Source: CAZNNH01 sp964574335
GTDB lineage: Bacteria; Acidobacteriota; Vicinamibacteria; Fen-336
Assembly (NCBI GenBank): GCA_964574335.1
Contig: CAZNNH010000011.1
Coordinates: 1 to 64,000, forward strand
Length of the DNA: 64,000 nt
Reading direction: 5' to 3'
In this document: positions 24,086 to 33,246 of the stretch, piece after piece
Numbering within the stretch: the stretch's first letter is position 1
Layout of the letters: the number at the start of each line of letters is the position of its first letter
The notes under the pieces: model-generated
Databases searched by the model: none
Told to the model about the DNA's origin: nothing
Seen by the model: only the letters and a program-made list of their open reading frames with translations
Made by a program: the position numbers and the translations under genes

Positions 24086-26515
24086 ATGCGCAGCCACGGC
24101 CAGCAGCCGGCGGGGCCACCCGAGGTTCGCCTTCGGGAGTTGCTGGTGACCGGAAGCGCCCTCGGCGCCACTGTCATCGGCCTGTTCCCCGATGTGGTCT
24201 TCGGTGGGCGGGTCTTCTTCGTGCGGGACATCCATTCCTACTGGCTCCCGATCATCGAGGCCTTCGTCCGATGCATCGCCGAAGGGGCGTGGCCGTTGTG
24301 GAATCCCTGGGTCGGCTTCGGGACCCCGCTGCTGGCGGACCCCAACCTGCAGCTCGCCTACCCGCCGACCTGGCTGAACCTGATCCTGCGGCCGGCCGAG
24401 TACTACGCGCTCTTCGTTCTCGGCCACTGCCTGGCGACCGGCATCGGCGCCCACCTGCTGGCCCGGCGGCTCGGCCTCGGTCGCCTGGCGGCCTTCCTGG
24501 TGGGGGCATGCTGGTGTGCCAGCGGCCCCTTCCTGTCGGCGGCCAGCCTCTTTCATCACTTCGCGAGCGCGGCGTGGCTGCCGTGGGTGCTGTGGGCGCT
24601 GGAGGGGGCGCTCTGGCGGCGAACCACGAGCTCCATCCTCCTGTTCGGCGGCCTGGCGGCCGGGCAGCTCCTCGCCGGCTCGGCGGACCTGGCCTTCATG
24701 ACCGCCTTGATCGTGGCGGTCCGGCTGCTGGCCTTCGTGATCGCGGGGAAGGAGACGCTCCGCGCCCGCGCCGGAAGGGCGGCTCGTGTGGGAGGGCTCG
24801 CCTTCGTCTTTGCGGTGCTCCTGTCGGCGGTGCAGTGGTGGCCCACCTTCGGCCAGGCGCAGGGTGGCGCCCGGATGCGGCTCGCCCAGGACGCTCAGCT
24901 CTACTGGTCGGTCCATCCACTCTCGCTCGTCGACGTGGTGGTGCCGCGGCTCCTGGAGCGGCTCCCGATCGACCAGGGGCTTCGCCTGCGCCTGTTCGAA
25001 GGGCGCGAGCCTCTGCTCGTCTCCCTGTACCTGGGCTTCCCGCTCTTGGCTCTGGGCGGGATCGGGGCGGTGGCGGGCCGATCCTCGACACCTCGTCTGG
25101 TGGCCGTCGGCGCAGGCCTCTTCGTGCTGGCGGCGCTCGGCCGCCACACGCCCCTCATGACTCACTTGGTCTATCTCCCCGTGTTCGGACTGTTCCGCTA
25201 CCCCGGGAAGTGCATGCTCCCGGCGAGCTTCCTCTTCGCGCTGCTGGCCGGTTTCGGGCTCGAGCGGCTGGTGCGCCCCGAGGGCGGCAGCCGCGACGGT
25301 TCCGCGCGGCGGTCGATCGCGGCGCTGCTGGGCCTGGCTGCGGTCGGCTGCGCGGGGCTGGCCATCTGGGTCGGTGCCGAGCCGGGAAGGCTGGCGCCGC
25401 TCCTGGCGCCATCGACCGAAGGGTTGGCCCGGCCTTGGGTGCAGGGCGAGCTCTGGACCGCGGCCGGTCTGGCGGCGGCTGCCGCCGGGCTGCTGCTTGT
25501 CGGGCCGCGTCGAGGCGCTGCCTGGCCAGCGGTGGCGTTGGCGGTGCTCTGCATCGGTGACCTGGTGCTGGCGGGTCGCCCGGTCAACCCGCTGGCGCCC
25601 CGAGAGCTGCTCACCCACCGGCCTGCGGTGTTGGAAGCCGTCGACCCGTCGCTCCCCACGCCTCGCATCTTCGTGAAGGGCGACACGCTCGGCTGGCTGG
25701 CCAGCCAGCTCACCCGGGGACCGGCTGGCTGGCGCGTCGATTGGCGGCGGGCCCTCGGTGACATCGAGATGCTGCGGCCGCCCATCGGGGCCCGCTTCGG
25801 CATCAGCGGGAGCTACGACGGCGATTTCACCGGGATGGCCCCGCGGGCACAGTCGCTGATGACCGCCGCCGTGGCACGGGCGGACGGCGGCCCGGCCATG
25901 CTTCGGCTGCTGCGGCTCGGGAGCGTCGACTACGTGCTCACGCTGCACGAGACCCGGCTCCCTGGCCTGTCCGAGGTGGGGCGCTTCCCCTCGGTCTACA
26001 CCGAGCCGATCCGGCTGCTGAGGGTCGAGGGAACGCTGGCCCGGAGCTACGTCGTGGGTCGGGCCCGGTTCGTTCGCGGACCGGCGGCGATCCGCGACCT
26101 GCTGGACCCCGGCTTCGATCCGCACGCCGAGGTGGTGCTGGACCGGGAGCCGCCTCCGTTCCCGGCGCCAACCGGCCGGGGTGGCACCTCGTGGATCACC
26201 CATCGCAGCCCCGACGGAATCGACGTGGAGGTGGAGAGCGATGGCCCCGGCTACCTGATCGTGACCGAGGCCCGCCACCGGGGGTGGCAGGCGACGGTGG
26301 ACGGGCGGCCCGCACCGATCATCGTGGCCAACCTGCTGTTTCGATGCGTCGAGCTTCCCGCCGGACGACACCAGGTGCGCTTCCGCTACCGTCCCCGGTT
26401 GGTGGCCTGGGGTGCGGCCGCCTCCCTGCTGGCGATCGTCGTGGGCTTGTCGGTCTGGAGGCTGGAGAGGCGGCAGGTCGCTGCGGGGGTTGATCCGAGC
26501 CGGGGTCTCTCCTAG
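24086..26515 (+). CDS. YfhO-family polytopic membrane protein (copy 3), between pilS and pilR
   Basis: 809 residues. Family motifs are FFVRDIHSYWLPIIEA, LWNPWVGFGTPLLADPNLQLAYPPTWL and, in the soluble C terminus, EARHRGWQATVDGRPAPIIV...LPAGRHQVRFRYRP. It pairs with copy 4 at 33243 rather than with copies 1 and 2. It occupies the space between pilS and pilR, which are adjacent in most genomes, so it could be a pilin glycosylation factor or simply an insertion. TAAGAT at 24068-24073, 12 nt before the ATG, may be its own -10 element. Confidence 0.8.
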   Translation: MRSHGQQPAGPPEVRLRELLVTGSALGATVIGLFPDVVFGGRVFFVRDIHSYWLPIIEAFVRCIAEGAWPLWNPWVGFGTPLLADPNLQLAYPPTWLNLILRPAEYYALFVLGHCLATGIGAHLLARRLGLGRLAAFLVGACWCASGPFLSAASLFHHFASAAWLPWVLWALEGALWRRTTSSILLFGGLAAGQLLAGSADLAFMTALIVAVRLLAFVIAGKETLRARAGRAARVGGLAFVFAVLLSAVQWWPTFGQAQGGARMRLAQDAQLYWSVHPLSLVDVVVPRLLERLPIDQGLRLRLFEGREPLLVSLYLGFPLLALGGIGAVAGRSSTPRLVAVGAGLFVLAALGRHTPLMTHLVYLPVFGLFRYPGKCMLPASFLFALLAGFGLERLVRPEGGSRDGSARRSIAALLGLAAVGCAGLAIWVGAEPGRLAPLLAPSTEGLARPWVQGELWTAAGLAAAAAGLLLVGPRRGAAWPAVALAVLCIGDLVLAGRPVNPLAPRELLTHRPAVLEAVDPSLPTPRIFVKGDTLGWLASQLTRGPAGWRVDWRRALGDIEMLRPPIGARFGISGSYDGDFTGMAPRAQSLMTAAVARADGGPAMLRLLRLGSVDYVLTLHETRLPGLSEVGRFPSVYTEPIRLLRVEGTLARSYVVGRARFVRGPAAIRDLLDPGFDPHAEVVLDREPPPFPAPTGRGGTSWITHRSPDGIDVEVESDGPGYLIVTEARHRGWQATVDGRPAPIIVANLLFRCVELPAGRHQVRFRYRPRLVAWGAAASLLAIVVGLSVWRLERRQVAAGVDPSRGLS

Positions 26516-26542
26516 CATGGCTCCCGCTGGGGAGGTCGGTGG

Positions 26543-27931
<1,389 letters not shown>

Positions 27932-27934
27932 CGT

Positions 27935-27953
27935 GGTGACAAAAAGTGTCACC
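27935..27953 (+). promoter_or_regulatory. Inverted repeat, candidate PilR binding site
   Basis: Perfect 7-nt inverted repeat GGTGACA-AAAAG-TGTCACC. Its centre is about 99 nt upstream of the predicted pilA1 start, a usual enhancer position for NtrC-type activators. Each arm contains (C/G)TGTC, the half-site described for Pseudomonas PilR. Because it lies 4 nt past the pilR stop it could alternatively be a weak terminator, but no T-run follows. Confidence 0.5.
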
Positions 27954-28016
27954 CGCGGCCCTTCTGGTGGAGACAGGCAAGGGCAGGGGTTCCAATGACT
28001 TGGACGGCGGGGGCCC

Positions 28017-28032
28017 TGGAACCGTTCTTGCA
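28017..28032 (+). promoter_or_regulatory. Sigma-54 promoter of pilA1
   Basis: TGGAACC-N4-TTGCA matches the -24/-12 consensus TGGCACG-N4-TTGCW, with both invariant GG and GC at correct spacing. The transcript would begin near 28043, about 32 nt before the pilA1 ATG and ahead of AGGAG at 28065-28069. Confidence 0.8.
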
Positions 28033-28074
28033 CGGAGGGGACTCGACAATCGATTGTCACTGAAAGGAGTCTCA

Positions 28075-28596
28075 ATGAAGGACCAGAAAGGCTTCACCCT
28101 GATCGAGCTGCTGATCGTGGTGGCGATCATCGGCATCATCGCCGCCATCGCCATCCCGAGCCTGTTGCGGGCGCGCGTGTCGGCCAACGAGTCGACGGGT
28201 ATTGGCGACACCCGGACCGTGATCTCGGGCGAGGCGGCGTTCGAGGGGTCTGTCGGGAAATATGGCCAGCTGACCTGCCTGCTCACGCCGTCGAACGCTG
28301 CCTGCTCGCCCGGCTACCCGAGCACCGCGCCGACGTTCCTGGACGAGGCGATCGCGAACCTGGTGCAGAAGACCGGCTATGCCCGCAGCTTCCAGCCCGG
28401 CCTTCCCAGCACCGGCCTGATGGCGCCGAACGGCATCGCCACCTACTGCTACGACGCCACGCCCATCACCGTCGGCCAGACCGGCGTGCGTGCGTTCGGC
28501 GGAGACCAGTCCGGCCGCATCTGCATGGCACCCGACGGCAACTCGATCTGCAACACCGCGTCCTTGCCGATCGGCTGCACCGTTCTCGGCCAGTAG
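28075..28596 (+). CDS. pilA: Type IV major pilin PilA (copy 1)
   Basis: 173-residue class IVa prepilin. The short leader MKDQKG is cleaved before FTLIELLIVVAIIGIIAAIA, with Glu at mature position 5. The globular part contains four cysteines, which could form disulfides. ATG 28075 is set by AGGAG seven bases upstream and by leader length; the frame is open farther upstream but without sense. Controlled by the sigma-54 promoter just upstream and presumably PilSR. Followed by a strong hairpin and then a second pilin gene. The 3' third is identical to pilA2 at the DNA level. Confidence 0.95.
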   Translation: MKDQKGFTLIELLIVVAIIGIIAAIAIPSLLRARVSANESTGIGDTRTVISGEAAFEGSVGKYGQLTCLLTPSNAACSPGYPSTAPTFLDEAIANLVQKTGYARSFQPGLPSTGLMAPNGIATYCYDATPITVGQTGVRAFGGDQSGRICMAPDGNSICNTASLPIGCTVLGQ

Positions 28597-28619
28597 TCAC
28601 CGTCTAGCGAGTCACCGTG

Positions 28620-28650
28620 GACAAGGGGGGGGCGTCTCGCCCCCCTTGTC
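28620..28650 (+). terminator. Hairpin between the two pilin genes
   Basis: GACAAGGGGGG (28620-28630) pairs perfectly with CCCCCCTTGTC (28640-28650) around a 9-nt loop, 23 nt after the pilA1 stop. There is no T-run, so it may attenuate rather than end transcription, or protect the pilA1 mRNA 3' end so that pilA1 outweighs pilA2. Confidence 0.65.
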
Positions 28651-28681
28651 TCGGCTCGAAGCGACCAGCAAAGGGGGCTTC

Positions 28682-29203
28682 GTGAAGGGCAGAGCCGGCT
28701 TCACTCTGATCGAGCTACTGATCGTGGTGGCGATCATCGGCATCATCGCTGCCATCGCCATCCCGAGCCTGTTGCGGGCGCGGGTCTCCGCCAACGAGGC
28801 GGCCACTCTGGGCGACGCCCGCACCGTGATCTCCGCCGAGGTCGCCTACCATAGCGCCACCAACGGCTACGGGCGGATCTCTTGCCTGCAGACGCCCTCC
28901 GATCCCAACTGCATCGTGGGCTACGGCCTGACATCGCCGACGTTCCTCGACGAGTCGGTGACCAACCTGGTGTCGAAGAACGGCTACGCCCGGAGCTTCC
29001 AGCCCGGCCTTCCCGCCACCGGCCTGATGGCGCCGAACGGCATCGCCACCTACTGCTACGACGCCACGCCCATCACCGTCGGCCAGACCGGCGTGCGTGC
29101 GTTCGGCGGAGACCAGTCCGGCCGCATCTGCATGGCACCCGACGGCAACTCGATCTGCGCCGCCGCGTCGCTTCCCGTCGGCTGTACCGTCCTCGGCCGC
29201 TAG
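28682..29203 (+). CDS. Type IV pilin PilA (copy 2)
   Basis: Also 173 residues, leader VKGRAG then FTLIELLIVVAIIGIIAAIA with Glu5. GTG 28682 follows AGGGGG. The helix and the C-terminal ~60 residues are nearly the same as pilA1, but the central region (about residues 35-100) differs, for example AYHSATNGYGRISC against AFEGSVGKYGQLTC. No separate sigma-54 site is seen, so it probably depends on read-through past the hairpin. It may be an alternative or accessory pilin. Confidence 0.93.
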   Translation: MKGRAGFTLIELLIVVAIIGIIAAIAIPSLLRARVSANEAATLGDARTVISAEVAYHSATNGYGRISCLQTPSDPNCIVGYGLTSPTFLDESVTNLVSKNGYARSFQPGLPATGLMAPNGIATYCYDATPITVGQTGVRAFGGDQSGRICMAPDGNSICAAASLPVGCTVLGR

Positions 29204-29261
29204 CGCCTTCCCTCGCCACCCAGGCGGCACCTGGCCGCGCCCCGGCTTCCCGGCCCGCTTC

Positions 29262-29291
29262 TTGAGGGCGGTGAGGGTTCTTGGCTACAAT
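29262..29291 (+). promoter_or_regulatory. Promoter of the ABC transporter operon
   Basis: TTGAGG (29262-29267), an 18-nt spacer and TACAAT (29286-29291). GTG 29298 lies only 6 nt beyond the -10 box, so the transcript could be leaderless from that codon. Confidence 0.55.
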
Positions 29292-29297
29292 AGCAGA

Positions 29298-30278
29298 GTG
29301 TCCATGGGTGACCGGAGCTCGGAGGCGCTGGCAATTCGGATCGATGGGCTTGCCAAGTCCTACCGCGTGGGCTTCCTGCACCGGGGCCGCCGGCGGGTCC
29401 TGAAGGGGATCAGCTTCAGCGTACCTCGCAACGAGGTCTTCGGCTACCTCGGGCCCAACGGCTCCGGCAAGACCACCACGCTCAAGGTGGTGATGGGCCT
29501 GCTGTCCCCCGATTCCGGGACCGTCTCCGTCCTCGGCTGCCCCCATGGGGACCGATCCTGGCGGTATCGGGTGGGCTTCCTGGCCGAGCACCCCTACTTC
29601 TACGACTACCTCACCGCACGCGAGTCGCTCGACTACATGGGCCGGCTGTTCGGTCTCGGGGCGCGGGAAAGGCGAGAGCGGAGCGAGACGCTGCTCGACA
29701 AGCTCGGGCTCTCGGAGTGGGCGGACACCGCGCTGCGTCGCTATTCCAAGGGGATGGTGCAGCGCTTCGGCGTCGCCCAGGCTCTGCTCAATGACCCGGA
29801 GCTGCTGTTCCTCGACGAGCCGATGTCCGGCCTGGACCCGTTGGGTCGGCACCTGGTGCGCGACTTGATTCGAGACCTCCGGGCGCGTGGCAAGACCATC
29901 CTCTTCTCCACCCACATCCTTCAGGACGCCGAGACGCTGTGTGACAGCGTGGCGGTCCTGCGGGGCGGCGAGGTGGTGCGGTCGGGGCGTCTGTCCGAGA
30001 TCCTGACCTTGGACGTGAAACACATGGAGGTGCTGGTCGCCGGCCTCGACGAGGCCGCCGTCGCCGGCTTCCCGCAAGGCGTCGCGTCGCGGACCCCGAT
30101 CGGCGATCGCTGGCGTCTGAAGGTCGACGAGCCGGCGCTGGGCGCGGTGATCACCGCCACCGAGAGGGGCGGGGGACGGGTGCTTTCGGTGCAGCCGGTC
30201 CGCCAATCGCTCGAGGAGTACTTCGTCCGGGAGTTCGGTGGCCCGGCCGGGAGGGGAGCTTGGGTCGCGGAAGCCTGA
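29298..30278 (+). CDS. ABC transporter ATP-binding protein (ABC-2 type)
   Basis: Nucleotide-binding subunit with Walker A GPNGSGKTTT, Q-loop-like GFLAEHPYFYDYLTARE, signature YSKGMVQRFGVAQAL, Walker B LLFLDEP and switch STHILQDAETLCD. An ~80-residue C-terminal regulatory part follows, as in exporters paired with ABC-2 permeases. Start is GTG 29298 (326 residues) if leaderless, or ATG 29304 two codons later. The permease overlaps its end. The substrate is not evident. Confidence 0.9.
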   Translation: MSMGDRSSEALAIRIDGLAKSYRVGFLHRGRRRVLKGISFSVPRNEVFGYLGPNGSGKTTTLKVVMGLLSPDSGTVSVLGCPHGDRSWRYRVGFLAEHPYFYDYLTARESLDYMGRLFGLGARERRERSETLLDKLGLSEWADTALRRYSKGMVQRFGVAQALLNDPELLFLDEPMSGLDPLGRHLVRDLIRDLRARGKTILFSTHILQDAETLCDSVAVLRGGEVVRSGRLSEILTLDVKHMEVLVAGLDEAAVAGFPQGVASRTPIGDRWRLKVDEPALGAVITATERGGGRVLSVQPVRQSLEEYFVREFGGPAGRGAWVAEA

Positions 30279-31039
30279 GCCGGATCGGCGCCGTCGCTGC
30301 CAACACCTTTCGCGAGACGGTCCGCGAGCGGGTGCTCTACAACCTGGTGTTTTTCGCCATCCTGATGATCCTCTCCGGCGTCCTGCTCGGCCAGCTCTCG
30401 ATCCGCCAGGACGAGAAGATCATCAAGGACGTCGGCTTCGCCGCCATGGACGTATTCGGTCTCCTGATCGCGCTCTTCATCGGCGTCGGCCTGGTCAACA
30501 AGGAGATCGAGCGCCGCTCCCTCTACCCGCTGCTGTCGAAGCCGCTCGATCGTGGCGAGTTCCTGGTCGGCAAGTTCGTCGGCCTGAGCCTGACGCTTCT
30601 GGTCAACATCGCCCTGATGACGCTCGGTCTCTACCTGACCCTGCTGGCCACCGGGCGGCAGGTCAGCCCGAGCCTGCTGGAGGCGATCTACCCGATCTAC
30701 CTGGGGCTGCTGCTGGTGGTGGCGTTGGCGCTTCTGTTCTCGACCCTCACCTCGGCGCCGCTGGCCGCGATCTTCACCTTCGGTCTGGCCCTGGCCGGAC
30801 GTTATTCCGACGTGATCAAGCACATGCGTGAGGTGGCGCCCGGAACGCCCGACTGGCTGGTGGCGTTCCTCTACTACGCGATCCCCAACTTCCGCAACTT
30901 CGACTTCAAGGACAAGGTGGCCTACGGCGACCCGGTCGCCCCGGCGACGCTGCTGTGGGTCACCGCCTATGCCGCGGCGTACATCGCGGTGGCGCTCGGC
31001 GCCGCCCTGCTGGCCTTTCGCTCCAAGGAGCTCCAGTGA
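30260..31039 (+). CDS. ABC-2 type transporter permease
   Basis: 259 residues with six predicted helices. The opening IGAVAANTFRETVRERVLYNLVFFAIL and EIERRSLYPLLSKPLDRGEFLVGKF are typical of ABC-2 permeases of the NosY/GldF kind. TTG 30260 follows GAGGGGA and lies inside the ATPase gene. The end overlaps the next gene by GTGA. Likely exports a lipid, glycan or hydrophobic molecule with the ATPase; the substrate is unknown. Confidence 0.87.
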   Translation: MGRGSLSRIGAVAANTFRETVRERVLYNLVFFAILMILSGVLLGQLSIRQDEKIIKDVGFAAMDVFGLLIALFIGVGLVNKEIERRSLYPLLSKPLDRGEFLVGKFVGLSLTLLVNIALMTLGLYLTLLATGRQVSPSLLEAIYPIYLGLLLVVALALLFSTLTSAPLAAIFTFGLALAGRYSDVIKHMREVAPGTPDWLVAFLYYAIPNFRNFDFKDKVAYGDPVAPATLLWVTAYAAAYIAVALGAALLAFRSKELQ

Positions 31040-31917
31040 GCTGGGGCCGTCGCTACGCCTTCCTGCTGGTTCTTCCGCTGGTTCCGTGGCTGCAGCTCCG
31101 CGTCGACCGGTCGCTGGGGGAGTTCCGGGCTCAGCACGAGGTGCTCTACCTCTGGTCCGGCGAGCAGGTGAAGCGGATGTTCCCGGGCCTCGAGGGGATC
31201 GCCGCCGACGTCTACTGGCTGCGCACGGTCCAGTACTTCGGCCGTGAGCGCGTCTTCGGGAACACGGAGAGCTACGACCTGCTCGAGCCGCTGCTCGACA
31301 TCACGGTGACCCTGGACCCGCGGCTCGAGATCGCCTACCGGTACGGTTCGATCTTCCTGTGCGAGCCGTACCCGGTGGGCGCCGGGATGCCCGAGAAGGG
31401 GGTCGAGCTCTTGGAGCGGGCGATCCAGCGCTGGCCCCGGTCCTGGGAGCTGCGCAAGGAGCTCGGCTACTACACCTACCTGTTCCTCCACGACGTGGAC
31501 AAGGCCCGCGACATCCTGCTCGAGGGGTCCAAGCTGCCCGGCGCCCCCTACTGGCTGGCCGGCATGGCCGGTCTGATGCTGACCCGCAGCGGCGAGCGGG
31601 CGATGGCGCGCCAGATCTGGCAGGACATGTACGACCACGCCACCTTCGACCTGGTGAGGTGGAACGCCGAGCAGAACCTGCAGCGCCTCGATGCGCTCGA
31701 CATGACCGACGCGCTCGAGAGGGTGGTGAACCGGTTCAAGAGCCAGCGCGGGAGGTTCCCCGACACGCTGCAGGAGCTGGTGCGGTCGGGGCTGCTGCCC
31801 GCGGTGCCCAAGGACCCGACGGGGGTAGCGTTCGCGTACCGTTCGAGCAACGGCGACGTCTCGATCCAACCTGGGTCGACGCTCTACATGCCGGACATGT
31901 CCGGAGCGAAGCCATGA
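31036..31917 (+). CDS. Membrane-anchored helical-repeat protein, unknown function
   Basis: 293 residues. One N-terminal membrane helix (AFLLVLPLVPWLQL) precedes an alpha-helical, TPR-like region (VELLERAIQRWPRSWELRKELGYYTYLFLHD, AGMAGLMLTRSGERAMARQI). The C-terminal stretch RFPDTLQELVRSGLLPAVPKDP, followed by FAYRSSNGDVS, resembles the segment after the helix in type II secretion pseudopilins and TPR lipoproteins. GTG 31036 overlaps the permease stop and ATGA links it to the next gene. It may act as a periplasmic adaptor for the transporter; I do not recognise the family. Confidence 0.7.
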   Translation: MSWGRRYAFLLVLPLVPWLQLRVDRSLGEFRAQHEVLYLWSGEQVKRMFPGLEGIAADVYWLRTVQYFGRERVFGNTESYDLLEPLLDITVTLDPRLEIAYRYGSIFLCEPYPVGAGMPEKGVELLERAIQRWPRSWELRKELGYYTYLFLHDVDKARDILLEGSKLPGAPYWLAGMAGLMLTRSGERAMARQIWQDMYDHATFDLVRWNAEQNLQRLDALDMTDALERVVNRFKSQRGRFPDTLQELVRSGLLPAVPKDPTGVAFAYRSSNGDVSIQPGSTLYMPDMSGAKP

Positions 31918-32429
31918 AGAGGACCCTTCTCGGGCTCTGCCTGGCGACGGTTGCCGGCTTCGCGGCCCCGGCCCCCCGGACCAAACCGACTCCCCCCCCG
32001 GTGCTCTCACCCGGCGACACGGTCCCGCCCTTCGAAGCCGAAGGCCTGGACGGCAAGACCCATTCGGTCACCTTCCCGGCCGGCACCGACACCGTGCTGC
32101 TCTTTTTCATGAGCTCGTGCCCGGCTTGCCACAGGATGATCCCGGAGTGGAACCGGGAGTACGAGAAACGACCTGCGAAGCTGCAGGTGATCGGCGTGCT
32201 GATGGACCAGGAGCCGCCCGGGTTCTTCATGGCGATGCCGATCTCCTTCCCGGTCCTGCGCTCACCCGGTCGCGCCCTGACGCAGGGGAAGTACAAGGTC
32301 CACCGGGTGCCCATGACCCTCCGGGTGGCGTCGGGCGGCGTCGTCGACGGGGTCGGGCAGGGCCAGCTCGACGGCATCCGTCTCGGAGAGCTGTTCCGTC
32401 CCGGAGGCTCCGGGAGCCAGGCCCCGTAG
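31914..32429 (+). CDS. Exported thioredoxin-like (TlpA/redoxin) protein
   Basis: 171 residues with a signal peptide (MKRTLLGLCLATVAGFAAPAP). The fold contains LSPGDTVPPFEAEGLDG, LLFFMSSCPACHRMIPEWN with the redox pair CPAC, a cis-proline region HRVPMTLRVASGG and a glycine-rich C terminus. It probably reduces or oxidises disulfides outside the cytoplasm. ATG 31914 overlaps the previous stop (ATGA), completing a four-gene operon with the ABC transporter. Confidence 0.85.
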   Translation: MKRTLLGLCLATVAGFAAPAPRTKPTPPPVLSPGDTVPPFEAEGLDGKTHSVTFPAGTDTVLLFFMSSCPACHRMIPEWNREYEKRPAKLQVIGVLMDQEPPGFFMAMPISFPVLRSPGRALTQGKYKVHRVPMTLRVASGGVVDGVGQGQLDGIRLGELFRPGGSGSQAP

Positions 32430-32508
32430 CGGCGACGGGCGCCAGGGGCGCGTCTTCGGGTGCCGGTCCTGGGGTTTCACCGTTCCACGGCTCAGCCGCC
32501 GGGGAGCG

Positions 32509-33246
32509 TCAGCCGAGCCGCTCCCAGACCGCGAGGGCCCGCATCCCCAGCCAGCCGGCGGCGAAGCCCGTGGCCCGGTCGAGCCAGAGGAGTGGGCGGA
32601 CCAGCCGCCGCGGCAGCAGGCACGCGGGCTGGAAGCCGAGGCTCAGAAGGTAGGCGAAGCTGTTCTCGGGTCGCACCCTTGGCGGGGAGAGGCCCAGGTC
32701 GGCCCAGGTCTCATGGGAGGTCAGGCTGATCAGCCGACGGAGCACCGCCGCGTCCCCATCGAAGGCGTCCTTGCCCTGGGCGCCGGCGAAGGGCTCGGCG
32801 GGATCGAGATCCAGACGACAGCCCTCCTCGTGGAGCCACCGGTACACCGGGAACGAGAGCGGCGTGACCCACGGCTCGACCACGGCCAGGCGCCCGCCGG
32901 CCCCGAGGATTCGGCTGGCCTCACCCAGGAAGTCCAGGGGACGGGCCAGGTGGTGGATGACGTCGAGCCCCAGGATCGTGTCGACGCTACCGGTGCGAAA
33001 CGGGAGGTGGCCGGCGTCGGCGGCGAGGTGGTTCCACGGCGTCGCGATCAGGTCGGTAGCCGTCCAGCGCAGCTCGGGTCGGCGCTCCCGTGCGAAGCCA
33101 GCCAAGAGGCCGGGGCCGGCCCCCACCTCCACCACGCGGCCTCGGGCCTGGTCGAGCAGCTCCCCGAACCAGACCTGGTAGACCTCCCGCAGCACCGGCT
33201 TCCGCTGCCAGACCTGCCGGTGGGTAAGGAGCCGCTCCCGGCTCAT
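32509..33246 (-). CDS. SAM-dependent class I methyltransferase
   Basis: 245 residues. SAM site VVEVGAGPGLLAGFARE, acidic TATDLIATPWNHLAADAG, then FRTGSVDTILGLDVIHHL and LGAGGRLAVVEPWVTPLS. ATG 33246 overlaps the upstream YfhO stop (ATGA). The hydrophobic C-terminal region may tie it to the membrane. Coupling to YfhO copy 4 suggests a glycan or lipid-linked substrate, which is inference. Confidence 0.82.
   Translation of the reverse strand: MSRERLLTHRQVWQRKPVLREVYQVWFGELLDQARGRVVEVGAGPGLLAGFARERRPELRWTATDLIATPWNHLAADAGHLPFRTGSVDTILGLDVIHHLARPLDFLGEASRILGAGGRLAVVEPWVTPLSFPVYRWLHEEGCRLDLDPAEPFAGAQGKDAFDGDAAVLRRLISLTSHETWADLGLSPPRVRPENSFAYLLSLGFQPACLLPRRLVRPLLWLDRATGFAAGWLGMRALAVWERLG

Noticed and set aside
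27935..27953. Intrinsic terminator of pilR
   Set aside because: Stem is only 7 bp and followed by ACCCGCGG rather than a T-run; its position favours an activator site, though termination is not excluded.
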